Positions 39,659 to 48,781 of a stretch of 64,000 nucleotides of DNA are shown piece by piece. Position numbers and translations under genes: made by a program. Source of the stretch: Clostridia bacterium (GTDB taxonomy: Bacteria > Bacillota > Clostridia > Christensenellales > Borkfalkiaceae); NCBI GenBank assembly GCA_017456055.1, contig JAFTKC010000006.1, forward strand, positions 62,001 through 126,000, read 5' to 3'. A model generated the notes under the pieces. It worked only from the letters and a program-made list of their open reading frames with translations, searched no databases and had not been told where the DNA came from. Each line of letters begins with the position of its first letter. Position 1 is the first letter of the stretch.

Positions 39659-40428
39659 TGCTACTAGCAATAGATTTAGGAAATACCAATATTAAATACG
39701 GCGTTTTCGACGGGGACAATCTAGTTGCGTCTTTTAGAGTTTCATCTAGAATTTCAAGAACGTCGGACGAATACGGCTCGGTATTAGTGGGCTTGCTTGC
39801 CGATAAGGACATTAAAAAAAGCGATATAACGGGCATTATCTTTTCGTCGGTTATACCTGCTCTAAACTATACCATTTGCCATATGTGCGAATTCTTTTTC
39901 GGCATATCGCCGTTAGTGGTTGGACCTGGCGTTAAAACGGGCTTAAACATTAAGGCTGATAACCCTAGGGAAGTGGGCGCTGACATTATAGTAAACAGCG
40001 TTTCGGCGTATAATAAATACGGTGGTCCAATCGTAGTTATAGACTTTGGTACGGCAACCACTTTTGACGTTATAGGGGAAGGTTGCGAGTTAAAGGGCGT
40101 AGTTATTGCTCCTGGAATTAAAACTTCTTTGGAAGGACTAGCAACTAAAACGGCTCAACTTCCAATGGTTGAACTAGACGCGCCAAAAACGGTTATAGGT
40201 AAGAACACTAAACATTGTATGCAGTCGGGCATAATCTTCGGCTTTGCAGGTCTAGTGGAAAATATTATCAGCAAAATTAAAAAAGAACTTAAGGTACAAG
40301 AAATTTTCGTTGTTGCAACGGGTGGTCTCGGCGAAATTATCGCTAAACAAGTTAAGTGCATAAATAAGGTTGATAGAACCTTGACGCTTGACGGACTAAA
40401 AATGATTTATAACCTTAACAACGATTAA
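39658..40428 (+). CDS. coaX: type III pantothenate kinase
   Basis: 256 residues. Phosphate-1 motif MLLAIDLGNTNIKYGVFDG; then GVKTGLNIKADNPREVGADI, VVIDFGTATTFDVI and GLATKTAQLP; the C-terminal ATGGLGEIIA belongs to the ATP site. CoaX phosphorylates pantothenate using ATP in the first step of CoA synthesis, needs a monovalent cation, and is not inhibited by CoA. Translationally coupled to the transporter subunit upstream. Confidence 0.95.
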   Translation: MLLAIDLGNTNIKYGVFDGDNLVASFRVSSRISRTSDEYGSVLVGLLADKDIKKSDITGIIFSSVIPALNYTICHMCEFFFGISPLVVGPGVKTGLNIKADNPREVGADIIVNSVSAYNKYGGPIVVIDFGTATTFDVIGEGCELKGVVIAPGIKTSLEGLATKTAQLPMVELDAPKTVIGKNTKHCMQSGIIFGFAGLVENIISKIKKELKVQEIFVVATGGLGEIIAKQVKCINKVDRTLTLDGLKMIYNLNND

Positions 40429-40438
40429 AGGAGAAAAT

Positions 40439-41719
40439 ATGAAAAAAGCAGGTGTTGCAATATTAGGACTTGGCGTAGTAGGTGGTGGAGTTTATAAAAT
40501 TCTCACCGACAAAAGAGAGTTTTTCAAGAAAACTCAAGGTCTTGATATTACGGTAGAAAACGTACTAGAAAGAAACGTAGAAAGAGCGTTATCTCTAGGA
40601 ATTGAAAAAGAAAAAATCGCTACTAGCATTGAAGAAGTAGTTTCTAACCCTAACGTAGATATAGTGGTAGAAGTTATCGGTGGAATCGAGCCAAGTAAAA
40701 CCTTCGTGCTTAAGGCATTAAAGAGTGGCAAAACGGTTGTCACTTCAAATAAGGAATTGTTTGCTAAGCATTGGCCGGAATTAGAAAAAGCCGCAAAGAA
40801 AACTAAAGCAGGATTATTCTTTGAAGCGACTTGCGTAGGTGGTGTTCCAATCATTAGAACGCTTATCGACGGAATGCAAGCAAATGATATTCAATCAATT
40901 AAGGGAATTATCAACGGCACGACTAACTATATTCTAACCAAGATGACCTATATGGGATATTCTTACGAAGAAGCGCTAAAAGAAGCGCAAAAGTTAGGCT
41001 ACGCTGAATTCAACCCAACGGCAGACGTTGAGGGCTTTGATGCAACTTATAAGATTTCTATCCTTTCAAGCCTTGCTTTTAATACTAAAGTGACTATCGA
41101 TAAGGTTTATAGAGAAGGTATTTCTAACGTAAATATTAAAGATATCAACTACGGAAAGGAAATGGGATATACCCTAAAACTTTTGGCTATCGGTAAAAAG
41201 ACCAATTCTGGTATTGAAGTTAGAGTTCACCCAACCTTTATTAAGAGTGAAAATCCACTAGCGTCAGTTAACGATAGTTTTAACGCAGTTCACTTAGTTG
41301 GTGATTCGGTTGGTGAAATTATGCTTTATGGTAGGGGGGCAGGCGATTTACCTACGGGAAGCGCAATCGTTTCGGATATAATCTTTGCTCTTCGCCACGA
41401 AGATTTCTACTACACTCCGTTTAGAAATGAAGAAGACGATAAGTCGGCTAAGTTCCAAAGCGATTTCAACACTAGATATTATCTAAGATTAACCGTACAA
41501 GATAAATCGGGCGTTTTAACTAAGATTTCAGGTGCTATTGCAAAATCTAACATAAGCATTATGGAAGTTAAGCAAACTTCATTTGTAGAAGAAGGCAAGG
41601 CTGAAATCATTATCACCACTCACGAGTGCTACGAGAGTGCTATGAGAAAGACTATCGACAAACTTTCTCAAATGAGCGAAGTTTACTCGGTTGACGGCGT
41701 TGTTAGAATTGAAGACTAA
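40439..41719 (+). CDS. hom: homoserine dehydrogenase with ACT domain
   Basis: 426 residues. NAD-binding VAILGLGVVGGGVYKIL; catalytic region FEATCVGGVPIIRTL, GIINGTTNYILTKM, YAEFNPTADVEGFDA and YGRGAGDLPTGSAIVSDI; C-terminal ACT domain (about 348-426, RYYLRLTVQDKSGVLTKIS). It reduces aspartate semialdehyde to homoserine, leading to threonine and methionine; the ACT domain implies threonine feedback. SD AAGGAG, 10 bases after coaX. No thrC or thrB follows. Confidence 0.96.
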   Translation: MKKAGVAILGLGVVGGGVYKILTDKREFFKKTQGLDITVENVLERNVERALSLGIEKEKIATSIEEVVSNPNVDIVVEVIGGIEPSKTFVLKALKSGKTVVTSNKELFAKHWPELEKAAKKTKAGLFFEATCVGGVPIIRTLIDGMQANDIQSIKGIINGTTNYILTKMTYMGYSYEEALKEAQKLGYAEFNPTADVEGFDATYKISILSSLAFNTKVTIDKVYREGISNVNIKDINYGKEMGYTLKLLAIGKKTNSGIEVRVHPTFIKSENPLASVNDSFNAVHLVGDSVGEIMLYGRGAGDLPTGSAIVSDIIFALRHEDFYYTPFRNEEDDKSAKFQSDFNTRYYLRLTVQDKSGVLTKISGAIAKSNISIMEVKQTSFVEEGKAEIIITTHECYESAMRKTIDKLSQMSEVYSVDGVVRIED

Positions 41720-41736
41720 TCAAAATTTAAAATTAA

Positions 41737-41767
41737 AAATGCTAACGAAATTCGTTAGCATTTTTTT
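41737..41767. terminator. bidirectional terminator
   Basis: AATGCTAACGAA / TTCGTTAGCATT with flanking A and T tracts, between hom and the convergent DnaD gene. Confidence 0.9.
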
Positions 41768-41779
41768 AATTTATATCTT

Positions 41780-43465
41780 TTATTTTTTTAAGTAGCAATC
41801 GCATCTATGCGTGCCGATATAGCCGGTGTCATTACATTTTTCACAAGCGTATTTAGGGGATAAATCCTCTAGGCTAAGAGAGATAGATTGTAAGAGTTTT
41901 TCTAGTGATTTTAATACGTTTATCTTTTCGTTTTCTAAACTTAAAAGTTTATCTTGATCGCCCGAAATTTCAGCAAAAGCAAGGTCTTTTTCAATGGAGA
42001 AACTTCTCTCGTAAAGAGAAGAAAATCCTTCTAGTTCTTGCGCTTTCTCTAGGTTTCTTTGTGCCCTACTCGTAGCGATTGCTCTTCTATTTTTATACTC
42101 TCTATTATACTCTTCGGATGTAATAGTTTCGGTGGAAGCTTTTTCACCGTTTGCTAGTGTTTCAATCGTAAATACGCCGTTATTTTTCCAATTAGATAAA
42201 ATGCCGTTCATATAGGCGATAGGGGAGGACTTTCCAGACGCGAATTTTCCCGCTTCTAAAATCATTTCTTCGCTAAAATTCCACGATTTCCAAGTGGAAA
42301 TATTTTCTCTATCCCAAGCGATAGGTTGGCGAGATAGCCCAACGGTGTCTAAAAGTTTTTTGATAAATTCATCTTGCTTATTAAGTTCTAAGTAATAGTC
42401 GCTTACGCTTATTAAATCAATTAGGCCACGAGAACGCAAATATTCGATATTCTCGTCCATTTTAGCAAGGGTATTATTTCTCGTTTTGAATAGGTTAGAG
42501 GCAACGTAAAGTAGCGTTTGCCCGTCAAACCCATAAGAAACCCATTTGTTTACGTAAGTTTCTATCTCGGTGTCTAAAACTTCTACGTAAATGGCTAGAG
42601 CACGATTGATTTTTATAGTCAATTCGTACACTTCTTGTTTCTTACTTGCGTAGTCTTTAATCTCTTCTTTAGCAAAGCATTTTTGCGAATATAATTCTAA
42701 AATAAAATCGTCTAATTTTTGAATTGAGCCCTTCTTTAGTTGCTTTGCGGCAAAGATTACGTTCTCTACTTCAAAATTAAGTTCGGTAGTCCATTTTTTA
42801 AGTAAATTTAAATCGTCTATATCAGGCTTTCTCTTGATTGACATAGCCGATAAAATCTTTTCTAACACGCTAGTTCTTAAAACGTAGGAAGCAAGTTCTT
42901 TTTCTACTTTCTCAATAGTGGTTAAGCCTCTTTCTCCAAAATCTTTAGCCACTTTAGAAACGTATTTATAACTTATATCTCCACCCTTCTTGTCAGCGCA
43001 ATATTTAACTATTAAAAGCATGGCTTCGGGCAAGATTTTATAAGTTTCCATAATGAGAAAATATTCGCTAAACTCACTAGTTGAAATCATGCGAGAAGGT
43101 AAAAGCGCTTGTAAACTTTTAGTAAACTCGGTGTACTTTTCCGCCTTGAATTTTCTCGGCTTACTATTTCCACCCGTTTTTATTGGTAAATATGAAACTT
43201 CCAAAGGGTCTAAAGAGATAACCGAAAGGAGCGAAAACTCTTCCCAATAAAGAAGGCTTTCCTTTACTTCTTCTAAAGGAATATCAAGCGTTTCCGCCAT
43301 AGAAGAAAGGGAAACTTGGCTATCTTTTTTATTGCATAAATAAAGACCGAAAAGGTAAACCTTTACGGCGTTGCCGTTAGATATGGGCAAATACTGAGAT
43401 ATAAAAGCGTTTTCTACCGCCGTAAAGGCACTTGCAGAAAATTCACTTGAGAAAGAAAAAGCCAT
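41780..43465 (-). CDS. DnaD-domain replication protein with C-terminal Cys cluster
   Basis: 561 residues. N-terminal winged helix of DnaD type (about 25-100, FISQYLPISNGNAVKVYLFGLYL). Helical DnaD/DnaB_2-like segments follow (for example LMLIVKYCADKKGGDISYKYVSKVAKDFGERGL and later YGFDGQTLLYVASNLF). The last 25 residues carry CEKCNDTGYIGTHRCDCYLKK-like spacing (CxxC, then CxC), a pattern seen at the N-terminus of DnaI/DnaC helicase loaders. DnaD proteins act in primosome assembly. No loader gene follows before the terminator. The family call is firm; the Cys cluster is unusual for DnaD. Confidence 0.85.
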   Translation of the reverse strand: MAFSFSSEFSASAFTAVENAFISQYLPISNGNAVKVYLFGLYLCNKKDSQVSLSSMAETLDIPLEEVKESLLYWEEFSLLSVISLDPLEVSYLPIKTGGNSKPRKFKAEKYTEFTKSLQALLPSRMISTSEFSEYFLIMETYKILPEAMLLIVKYCADKKGGDISYKYVSKVAKDFGERGLTTIEKVEKELASYVLRTSVLEKILSAMSIKRKPDIDDLNLLKKWTTELNFEVENVIFAAKQLKKGSIQKLDDFILELYSQKCFAKEEIKDYASKKQEVYELTIKINRALAIYVEVLDTEIETYVNKWVSYGFDGQTLLYVASNLFKTRNNTLAKMDENIEYLRSRGLIDLISVSDYYLELNKQDEFIKKLLDTVGLSRQPIAWDRENISTWKSWNFSEEMILEAGKFASGKSSPIAYMNGILSNWKNNGVFTIETLANGEKASTETITSEEYNREYKNRRAIATSRAQRNLEKAQELEGFSSLYERSFSIEKDLAFAEISGDQDKLLSLENEKINVLKSLEKLLQSISLSLEDLSPKYACEKCNDTGYIGTHRCDCYLKK

Positions 43466-43492
43466 AAAACCCTCTTAAAACCAAAAAAATAC

Positions 43493-43521
43493 TTGATTTA
43501 CGACTGCTTATGTTATATAAT
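43493..43521 (+). promoter_or_regulatory. promoter of the 43676 operon
   Basis: TTGATT (43493-43498), 17 bases, TATAAT (43516-43521). The untranslated leader is about 150 bases, with no structure I recognise. Confidence 0.7.
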
Positions 43522-43675
43522 ATAAAATAATTATAAATAATAGTAGTGGAAGTGCGCCCAAAATACGATTAGTAGTTTAGGCGAGTGAAAACTATTATAA
43601 ACAAAATTAACGCAAAAATCAACAACTTTTAACAAAAAATAGTAAAAAAGAGCCAAAAGCAAGAGAGGAAAGGAA

Positions 43676-45346
43676 ATGTCTACAATTTATACGCCGGCAA
43701 CTATTTGGAAAAATTTTCAAATAGACGCAGAGCCTTCGTTTATTAGCGGTGGCAGAACTACTAAAGGCGAACTTATTTATGAAAACGGATATATCGAAGG
43801 TAGATACGTTGACGGAGTAAGAATAAAAATCTTCGTTAGAACGGTAAAAACGGACAAAAACAAAATGCCCGCAGTTATCGTTTTAAATGATTTTTCTATT
43901 GAGAGCGACGATAATCTTTTGGAAAATTTAGCGCTAAACGGCTACTTTGCTATAATGGTTGACGTAGTGGGGAAATACGGCGATAGAGAAAATTTTACCG
44001 TTTACCCAGAGAAAATTAATTATGCAAACCTAGAAAATTCTTCCTACGGCGTTAAAGAAATCAACGGCGATATAACCAAAACTTGTTATTACGAGTGGTG
44101 CGGAGTGTTAAAATACGTGACTGCGTACCTTAAAAGTTTAAAGTCGGTTAGTAAAATCGGGCTACTTGGTATTAACGACGGAGCGCTTACTGCTTGGCAT
44201 CTTTTGGCAACTGGGCAGGATATAAACTGCGTCGTTTTGGTCAATAATACGGGGTGGAGCGTTTATGAGGGAAGAAGTAAATTCCTTGCCGTTGCAGAAG
44301 AAGGGTATTCGGACGGAAAGGTTGCTTACTCTGCCGGCATTGAGCCACAATCTTACGCGTCGCACGTAAAGTGCCCTACTCTAATTCTCGCTTGCACTAA
44401 TAGTGAAAGATACGATATTGATAGAGCGCACGACACTCTTTCTAGAATTGACGATAACTTATATAAGGCGATAAACTATTCGGTTAATAGAACTTTAACC
44501 ATTGAAAAAAGCGCTTATCAAGATGCGGTAATTTTCTTTGAAAAGTTCTTATCGGGCAAAAGTTATGCCTTGCCACAAGATATAGAAATTAAGCCGTTAG
44601 AAAGCGACGAACTAAAAGTCGTTGCCAATATCGACGAAAGGGGATTAAAGGACGTTTCTCTCTATATCTCGGAAGGTGTTATAGAGCCGGAAAAGAGAAG
44701 TTATCAAAAGCAAAACGACTACGTAGTAAACGGCGGAGAGTACGAGTTTAAGATAAATTGCGATAGTCAAGAGGGATTCATTTGTGGTTTTATTAAAGCC
44801 GAATATAAAAACGGATTTGAGATTTGCTCTAGGGTTTTCGGTAAAGTTTTAGAAAAGAAAACGGCAAAAACGAGTAAAATCAACAATATCGTGTATTCTT
44901 CTAGAGTGCCTTTAGCGGAAAGTCAATTCACTTCTGCAAACGAAAAGAATATAAATAGCGTAATTGACGTTTTGGGTGGCGCGCAGGTAGAAGTTCAAAA
45001 AGGTCCGTTCGATATGCTAGGTATCACGGGAAAGGGTGGTATAAGCACCTTTAACGTTTGCAAAGAAAAGATAGGTAAGGATAGCAACTGCGTGTTGATG
45101 TTCGACGCGTACCTAAAAAATAGTGGGCTCATATACGTTAAACTTATAACCGATTATTTCGGCGAAAAAGTAGAATACGTTTCTAGCGTGAATATAGTTG
45201 GCGAAAACATTTGGCAAAACGTTAAGATTGCTATAAATAAGTTCAAAACAGAAAATGGATTGACGCTTAAAACGTACGAAAAGGTAGACGTTATTGAGTT
45301 CTTCTCGGAAGAAGAGTATTTAGTAAACAACGCGCTTTGGATTTAG
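43676..45346 (+). CDS. alpha/beta-hydrolase-like protein without the catalytic serine, plus C-terminal beta region
   Basis: 556 residues. Residues about 60-300 read as an alpha/beta hydrolase of the acetyl-esterase/DLH kind: LPAVIVLNDF-like strand, NGYFAIMVDVVGKYGDR, and strand-elbow-helix IGLLGINDGALTAWHLL. CPTLILACTNSERYDI is the strand leading to the acid residue. The elbow is GINDG, so the usual nucleophilic Ser of GxSxG is Asn. Residues about 315-556 are strand-rich and may bind carbohydrate or partners. No signal peptide, so cytoplasmic. It is the first gene of an operon with signal peptidase. Function unknown; an inactive or altered hydrolase. Confidence 0.7.
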   Translation: MSTIYTPATIWKNFQIDAEPSFISGGRTTKGELIYENGYIEGRYVDGVRIKIFVRTVKTDKNKMPAVIVLNDFSIESDDNLLENLALNGYFAIMVDVVGKYGDRENFTVYPEKINYANLENSSYGVKEINGDITKTCYYEWCGVLKYVTAYLKSLKSVSKIGLLGINDGALTAWHLLATGQDINCVVLVNNTGWSVYEGRSKFLAVAEEGYSDGKVAYSAGIEPQSYASHVKCPTLILACTNSERYDIDRAHDTLSRIDDNLYKAINYSVNRTLTIEKSAYQDAVIFFEKFLSGKSYALPQDIEIKPLESDELKVVANIDERGLKDVSLYISEGVIEPEKRSYQKQNDYVVNGGEYEFKINCDSQEGFICGFIKAEYKNGFEICSRVFGKVLEKKTAKTSKINNIVYSSRVPLAESQFTSANEKNINSVIDVLGGAQVEVQKGPFDMLGITGKGGISTFNVCKEKIGKDSNCVLMFDAYLKNSGLIYVKLITDYFGEKVEYVSSVNIVGENIWQNVKIAINKFKTENGLTLKTYEKVDVIEFFSEEEYLVNNALWI

Positions 45347-45354
45347 GGAAAATT

Positions 45355-46095
45355 ATGGACGATTTGCAACAAAAAGACAATTTAATAGAAGTTGAATCTA
45401 CCGAAAAAACAGAAGAAACCATCGAACTTAAAGAAGGGGCAGAGATTCAAGATAGTTTAGAAACTATAAAAGAGCCTACGGAAAGTGCTCCTTTAGAAGA
45501 AAAGAGCAAGAGAAAAAAGATAGGTGATATCGTTTTCTTTTCAACAATGTCAGTGGTGATAGCCTTTTTAATTACCTACATTATCTTATTTTCTTTTGTG
45601 TTTATGCGAGTGGAAGTGACTGGTAGGTCAATGATGCCCACCCTAAATAGTGGGGACGTTTTGGTGGCGCACAAAAACTTCACCGTAGAGCATGGCGACG
45701 TGATAATTTTAAAGGACGTAAAAAATAACGGCGATTGGCTTATTAAGAGAGTTATCGGGCTTGAAGGGGACGTTGTGGAAATTAGAAACGGCAAGGTTTA
45801 TCTTAACGGAGATTTACTTGAGGAGCAGTACGTACTAGATGAAAATTCTACTTTTGCTCCAAGTTGTAGCGACGAAACTAATACTATGCTACAAGTTTAC
45901 AATCTAGGTGAAAACGAGATTTTCTATTTAGGTGATAATCGCGTGGATAGTTTAGACGCTAGATACTACGGAGTTTGTACTGAAGATAACGTGGTGGGGG
46001 TAGTTAGCGATTATTTCGTTTCCATAAAGGGAACGACTACTGCCGTCGCTAGATTTTTTATGAGTATAAAAAGTTGTTTAGGACTTAAAAACTAA
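45355..46095 (+). CDS. lepB: signal peptidase I
   Basis: 246 residues from the ATG at 45355 (AGGG six bases before). An acidic cytoplasmic N-tail (1-56, unusually long and Glu-rich) precedes one transmembrane helix (about 58-84) and the catalytic domain. S92 is the nucleophile in VTGRSMMPTL and K131 the general base in WLIKRVIGLEGD; box E is YLGDNRVDSLDARYYG. It releases secretory signal peptides on the outer membrane face. Single-helix topology is typical of Gram-positive SipS-type enzymes. Confidence 0.95.
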   Translation: MDDLQQKDNLIEVESTEKTEETIELKEGAEIQDSLETIKEPTESAPLEEKSKRKKIGDIVFFSTMSVVIAFLITYIILFSFVFMRVEVTGRSMMPTLNSGDVLVAHKNFTVEHGDVIILKDVKNNGDWLIKRVIGLEGDVVEIRNGKVYLNGDLLEEQYVLDENSTFAPSCSDETNTMLQVYNLGENEIFYLGDNRVDSLDARYYGVCTEDNVVGVVSDYFVSIKGTTTAVARFFMSIKSCLGLKN

Positions 46096-46106
46096 GGAGA
46101 AAAGCA

Positions 46107-46598
46107 ATGCTTTATTCTAAAAGCCGATTGATATTCGGGCCACTTAAAAACGCCGTTAAGAATATTCTAAACGCCATTTATAAAGTTTTGAAATTTTTTA
46201 ATCTTCAACTTGCGCTTTTAGTTGGACTAATCGGCGTGGTGTTGTATTTTTCGGGCGTTTTTGAAAATAGCGTCGCTCTAGAATTAGTTTTCTATATCGT
46301 GCTTATATTTTCAATTATCTACGCCGTTATAATTAGCGTCGGCAAAGTTTTAGGATTAGAGTGGAGCAAGGGAAAAAAAGAAAACAAGCGCTCAAAAGTT
46401 GAAATAGTTGAAGTTGAAGACAAAAAGGAAGAAACGGAGCAAGAAATTCAACAAGAGATAAAAGAAGAAAAAATCAAATATTTTAAGGTTAGGCAAAAAC
46501 CCGGCTACTATATGGCTGAATTTGAAGATAGATTTGAACTTTACTACAAAACGGTAAACGGACTACAAAAGGTTAGAACGGACTACAAGGAGAAATAA
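46107..46598 (+). CDS. two-helix membrane protein of unknown function
   Basis: 163 residues: a short basic N-terminus, two helices (about 33-50 and 57-78) and a Lys/Glu-rich cytoplasmic tail (about 85-125). The end, YYMAEFEDRFELYYKTVNGLQKVRTDYK, looks like a small beta structure. It follows signal peptidase by 11 bases and precedes another small membrane protein by one base. Family not recognised. Confidence 0.65.
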   Translation: MLYSKSRLIFGPLKNAVKNILNAIYKVLKFFNLQLALLVGLIGVVLYFSGVFENSVALELVFYIVLIFSIIYAVIISVGKVLGLEWSKGKKENKRSKVEIVEVEDKKEETEQEIQQEIKEEKIKYFKVRQKPGYYMAEFEDRFELYYKTVNGLQKVRTDYKEK

Positions 46599-46599
46599 C

Positions 46600-47130
46600 A
46601 TGCAAGCGTACTACAAGGAAGAATATAAGGAGCAAGCAAGCGTGCAAAGAAAAAGAGTGATAATTTTACTAATTTCTATCGTAGCGCTATATATTCTATG
46701 CTCAGCAGGTTTTATGTGGTGGCACTCTACCTTAGTAATTAAGTCGCCTACCATGACTTTAGTAAAAGCATTGCACTATTCTTTAACTGCGATATTCGTG
46801 GTAATTTTCTTTATAGTTTTTGGCATTAAGTATAGAAGAGTAAACAAGTTTTACAAAAAATGTATTGATATGGAAACGGGGCTAACCGAAGAAAATATAG
46901 GCAGTTTTATTGAGTTTGACGATAAGATTCAAACTAAAGACGGAGTGGAATTTACTTCGGCAATATTTTTAGAATATAAAGAGAGAAAGAACGATTTTTA
47001 CGAGCGAAAAGTGCTTTTGTTTTGCGATTTACCTAAGCCGGAATTAAAAACGGGTGTAAATCTTAGATACGTCACGCAAGGCAACGTGCTTAAGTGCTAC
47101 AAAGAAGAACTAGAAGAGAAAGGAGAATAA
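46600..47130 (+). CDS. two-helix membrane protein of unknown function
   Basis: 176 residues, helices at about 18-40 and 60-80, then a soluble C-terminal domain of about 95 residues rich in strands (FIEFDDKIQTKDGVEFTSAIF, ERKVLLFCDLPKPELKTGVN). It starts one base after the previous stop, with its SD (AAGGAG) inside that gene. The domain order resembles the preceding gene. Function unknown. Confidence 0.65.
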   Translation: MQAYYKEEYKEQASVQRKRVIILLISIVALYILCSAGFMWWHSTLVIKSPTMTLVKALHYSLTAIFVVIFFIVFGIKYRRVNKFYKKCIDMETGLTEENIGSFIEFDDKIQTKDGVEFTSAIFLEYKERKNDFYERKVLLFCDLPKPELKTGVNLRYVTQGNVLKCYKEELEEKGE

Positions 47131-47131
47131 A

Positions 47132-47401
47132 ATGAGAGCGATAGTCACGGTAATTGGAAAAGATAAACCTGGAATTACGGCGTCGGTTAGTACGGCCTTA
47201 GCCGAAAAAAACGTTAATATTGAAGATATAAGCCAAACCATAGTGCAAGGCAACTTCACTATGATTATGCTTTGCGAACTTGAAAATGCAAAAGTTTCGC
47301 TATTAGAACTAAAGAAGGAACTACAAGAAAAAGGGCAAGAAATAGGCGTGTCCATTCACGTTCAACACGAAGATATTTTCAATGCGATGCATAAGATTTA
47401 A
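47132..47401 (+). CDS. ACT-domain protein (UPF0237)
   Basis: 89 residues, a single ACT domain: RAIVTVIGKDKPGITASVST opens it and NVNIEDISQTIVQGNFTMIMLCEL follows. UPF0237 genes are typically found directly upstream of UPF0210 genes, as here (9 bases). ACT domains bind amino acids or similar small molecules; by association this may be a regulatory subunit. Starts one base after the preceding stop, with AAAGGAG before it. Confidence 0.92.
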   Translation: MRAIVTVIGKDKPGITASVSTALAEKNVNIEDISQTIVQGNFTMIMLCELENAKVSLLELKKELQEKGQEIGVSIHVQHEDIFNAMHKI

Positions 47402-47410
47402 GGTAAAAGT

Positions 47411-48766
47411 ATGATTAACAGAAAAGAAATTATTGAAACTATCGATATGGTGGAAAAAGAACACTTTGACGTTCGCACCATTACTATGGGTATATCGCTT
47501 TTTTCGTGCATAAGAGACGATGCAGAAAAAACTGCGACTCTTTGCTACGATAAAATTTGCAAAAAGGCTGAAAATATCGTTAAGATTGCAGGTGACCTTG
47601 GCAACGAATATGGCGTTCCCGTTATAAATAAGCGCGTATCTATTACGCCTGCAAGTTTACTCACGGCGTCTTTTAGTGGAAAAGAAATAGTTTTAGCAAA
47701 AGCGCTCGATAGGGCGGCAAAAACCGTTGGCGTAGACTTTTTAGGTGGATATTCGGCGTTAGTTCACAAAGGCATGACTTCTTTTGAAGAGTCGTTTATA
47801 AAGAGTATTCCCGAAGCCCTTTATTTAACCGAAAGAACGTGTTCTTCGGTTAACGTCGGCTCAAGTAAATCGGGTATAAATATGGATGCCGTACGCCTTA
47901 TGGGTAAAATTATAAAGGAATCTGCAATAAAGACTGCCGATAACGACGGGCTTGGGGCTGCTAAGTTAGTTGTATTTTGCAATGCAGTAGAAGATAATCC
48001 GTTTATGGCAGGCGCTTTCCACGGAGTAGGCGAGGCTGAAACGGTTATAAACGTAGGCGTTTCAGGCCCTGGAGTAGTTCACCACGCATTAAAGAGCGCA
48101 AAGGGAGCGTCTATTCCAGAACTTGCCGAAATTATAAAAAAGACGGCGTTTAAGATTACTAGAGTAGGTGAATTGATGGCAAGAGAGGCTTCTAAGAGAT
48201 TAAACGCAAGTTTCGGTATTGTCGATTTATCTCTAGCGCCAACGCCTGTTATGGGCGATAGCGTGGCTCATATTCTAGAAGAAATGGGCTTGGAGTCTGT
48301 CGGTGCGCATGGAACTACGGCGGCGCTCGCTATGCTTAACGACGCGGTTAAAAAGGGTGGAGTTATGGCTTCTTCAAGCGTAGGTGGTCTATCGGGCGCA
48401 TTTATTCCCGTTAGTGAAGATATAGGTATGATTAACGCGGCTAAGAGTGGGGCTATCTCGCTATCTAAGTTAGAGGCGATGACTTCCGTTTGTAGCGTTG
48501 GTATAGATATGGTTGCAATACCTGGCGACACCCCAGACACCACTATTAGTGGTATTATTGCAGACGAAATGGCAATCGGTATGATAAACAACAAAACTAC
48601 TGCCGTAAGAATTATTCCCGTTCCAAACAAGAAGGTGGGAGATGGCGTAGAGTTTGGTGGTTTATTAGGTAGCGCTCCTATAATGAGCGTAAGCCCTTAC
48701 GGATGCGCAGAGTTTATAAATAGGGGAGGAAGAATGCCCGCCCCAATACATAGTAATAAAAACTAA
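47411..48766 (+). CDS. UPF0210 / PFL-like protein
   Basis: 451 residues, near the family length. Recognisable blocks are [70 protein letters not shown] and [10 protein letters not shown] at the end. The family has a fold related to pyruvate-formate lyase-like barrels but no proven activity. It is nearly always paired with an UPF0237 ACT protein, as here. Function open. Confidence 0.93.
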   Translation: MINRKEIIETIDMVEKEHFDVRTITMGISLFSCIRDDAEKTATLCYDKICKKAENIVKIAGDLGNEYGVPVINKRVSITPASLLTASFSGKEIVLAKALDRAAKTVGVDFLGGYSALVHKGMTSFEESFIKSIPEALYLTERTCSSVNVGSSKSGINMDAVRLMGKIIKESAIKTADNDGLGAAKLVVFCNAVEDNPFMAGAFHGVGEAETVINVGVSGPGVVHHALKSAKGASIPELAEIIKKTAFKITRVGELMAREASKRLNASFGIVDLSLAPTPVMGDSVAHILEEMGLESVGAHGTTAALAMLNDAVKKGGVMASSSVGGLSGAFIPVSEDIGMINAAKSGAISLSKLEAMTSVCSVGIDMVAIPGDTPDTTISGIIADEMAIGMINNKTTAVRIIPVPNKKVGDGVEFGGLLGSAPIMSVSPYGCAEFINRGGRMPAPIHSNKN

Positions 48767-48781
48767 AAAGGGGAAATTATT

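Noticed and set aside
43522..43675. Structured leader upstream of the 43676 gene
   Set aside because: The 150-base leader is long, but I found no paired elements matching a known class; AT-rich filler is the simpler reading.
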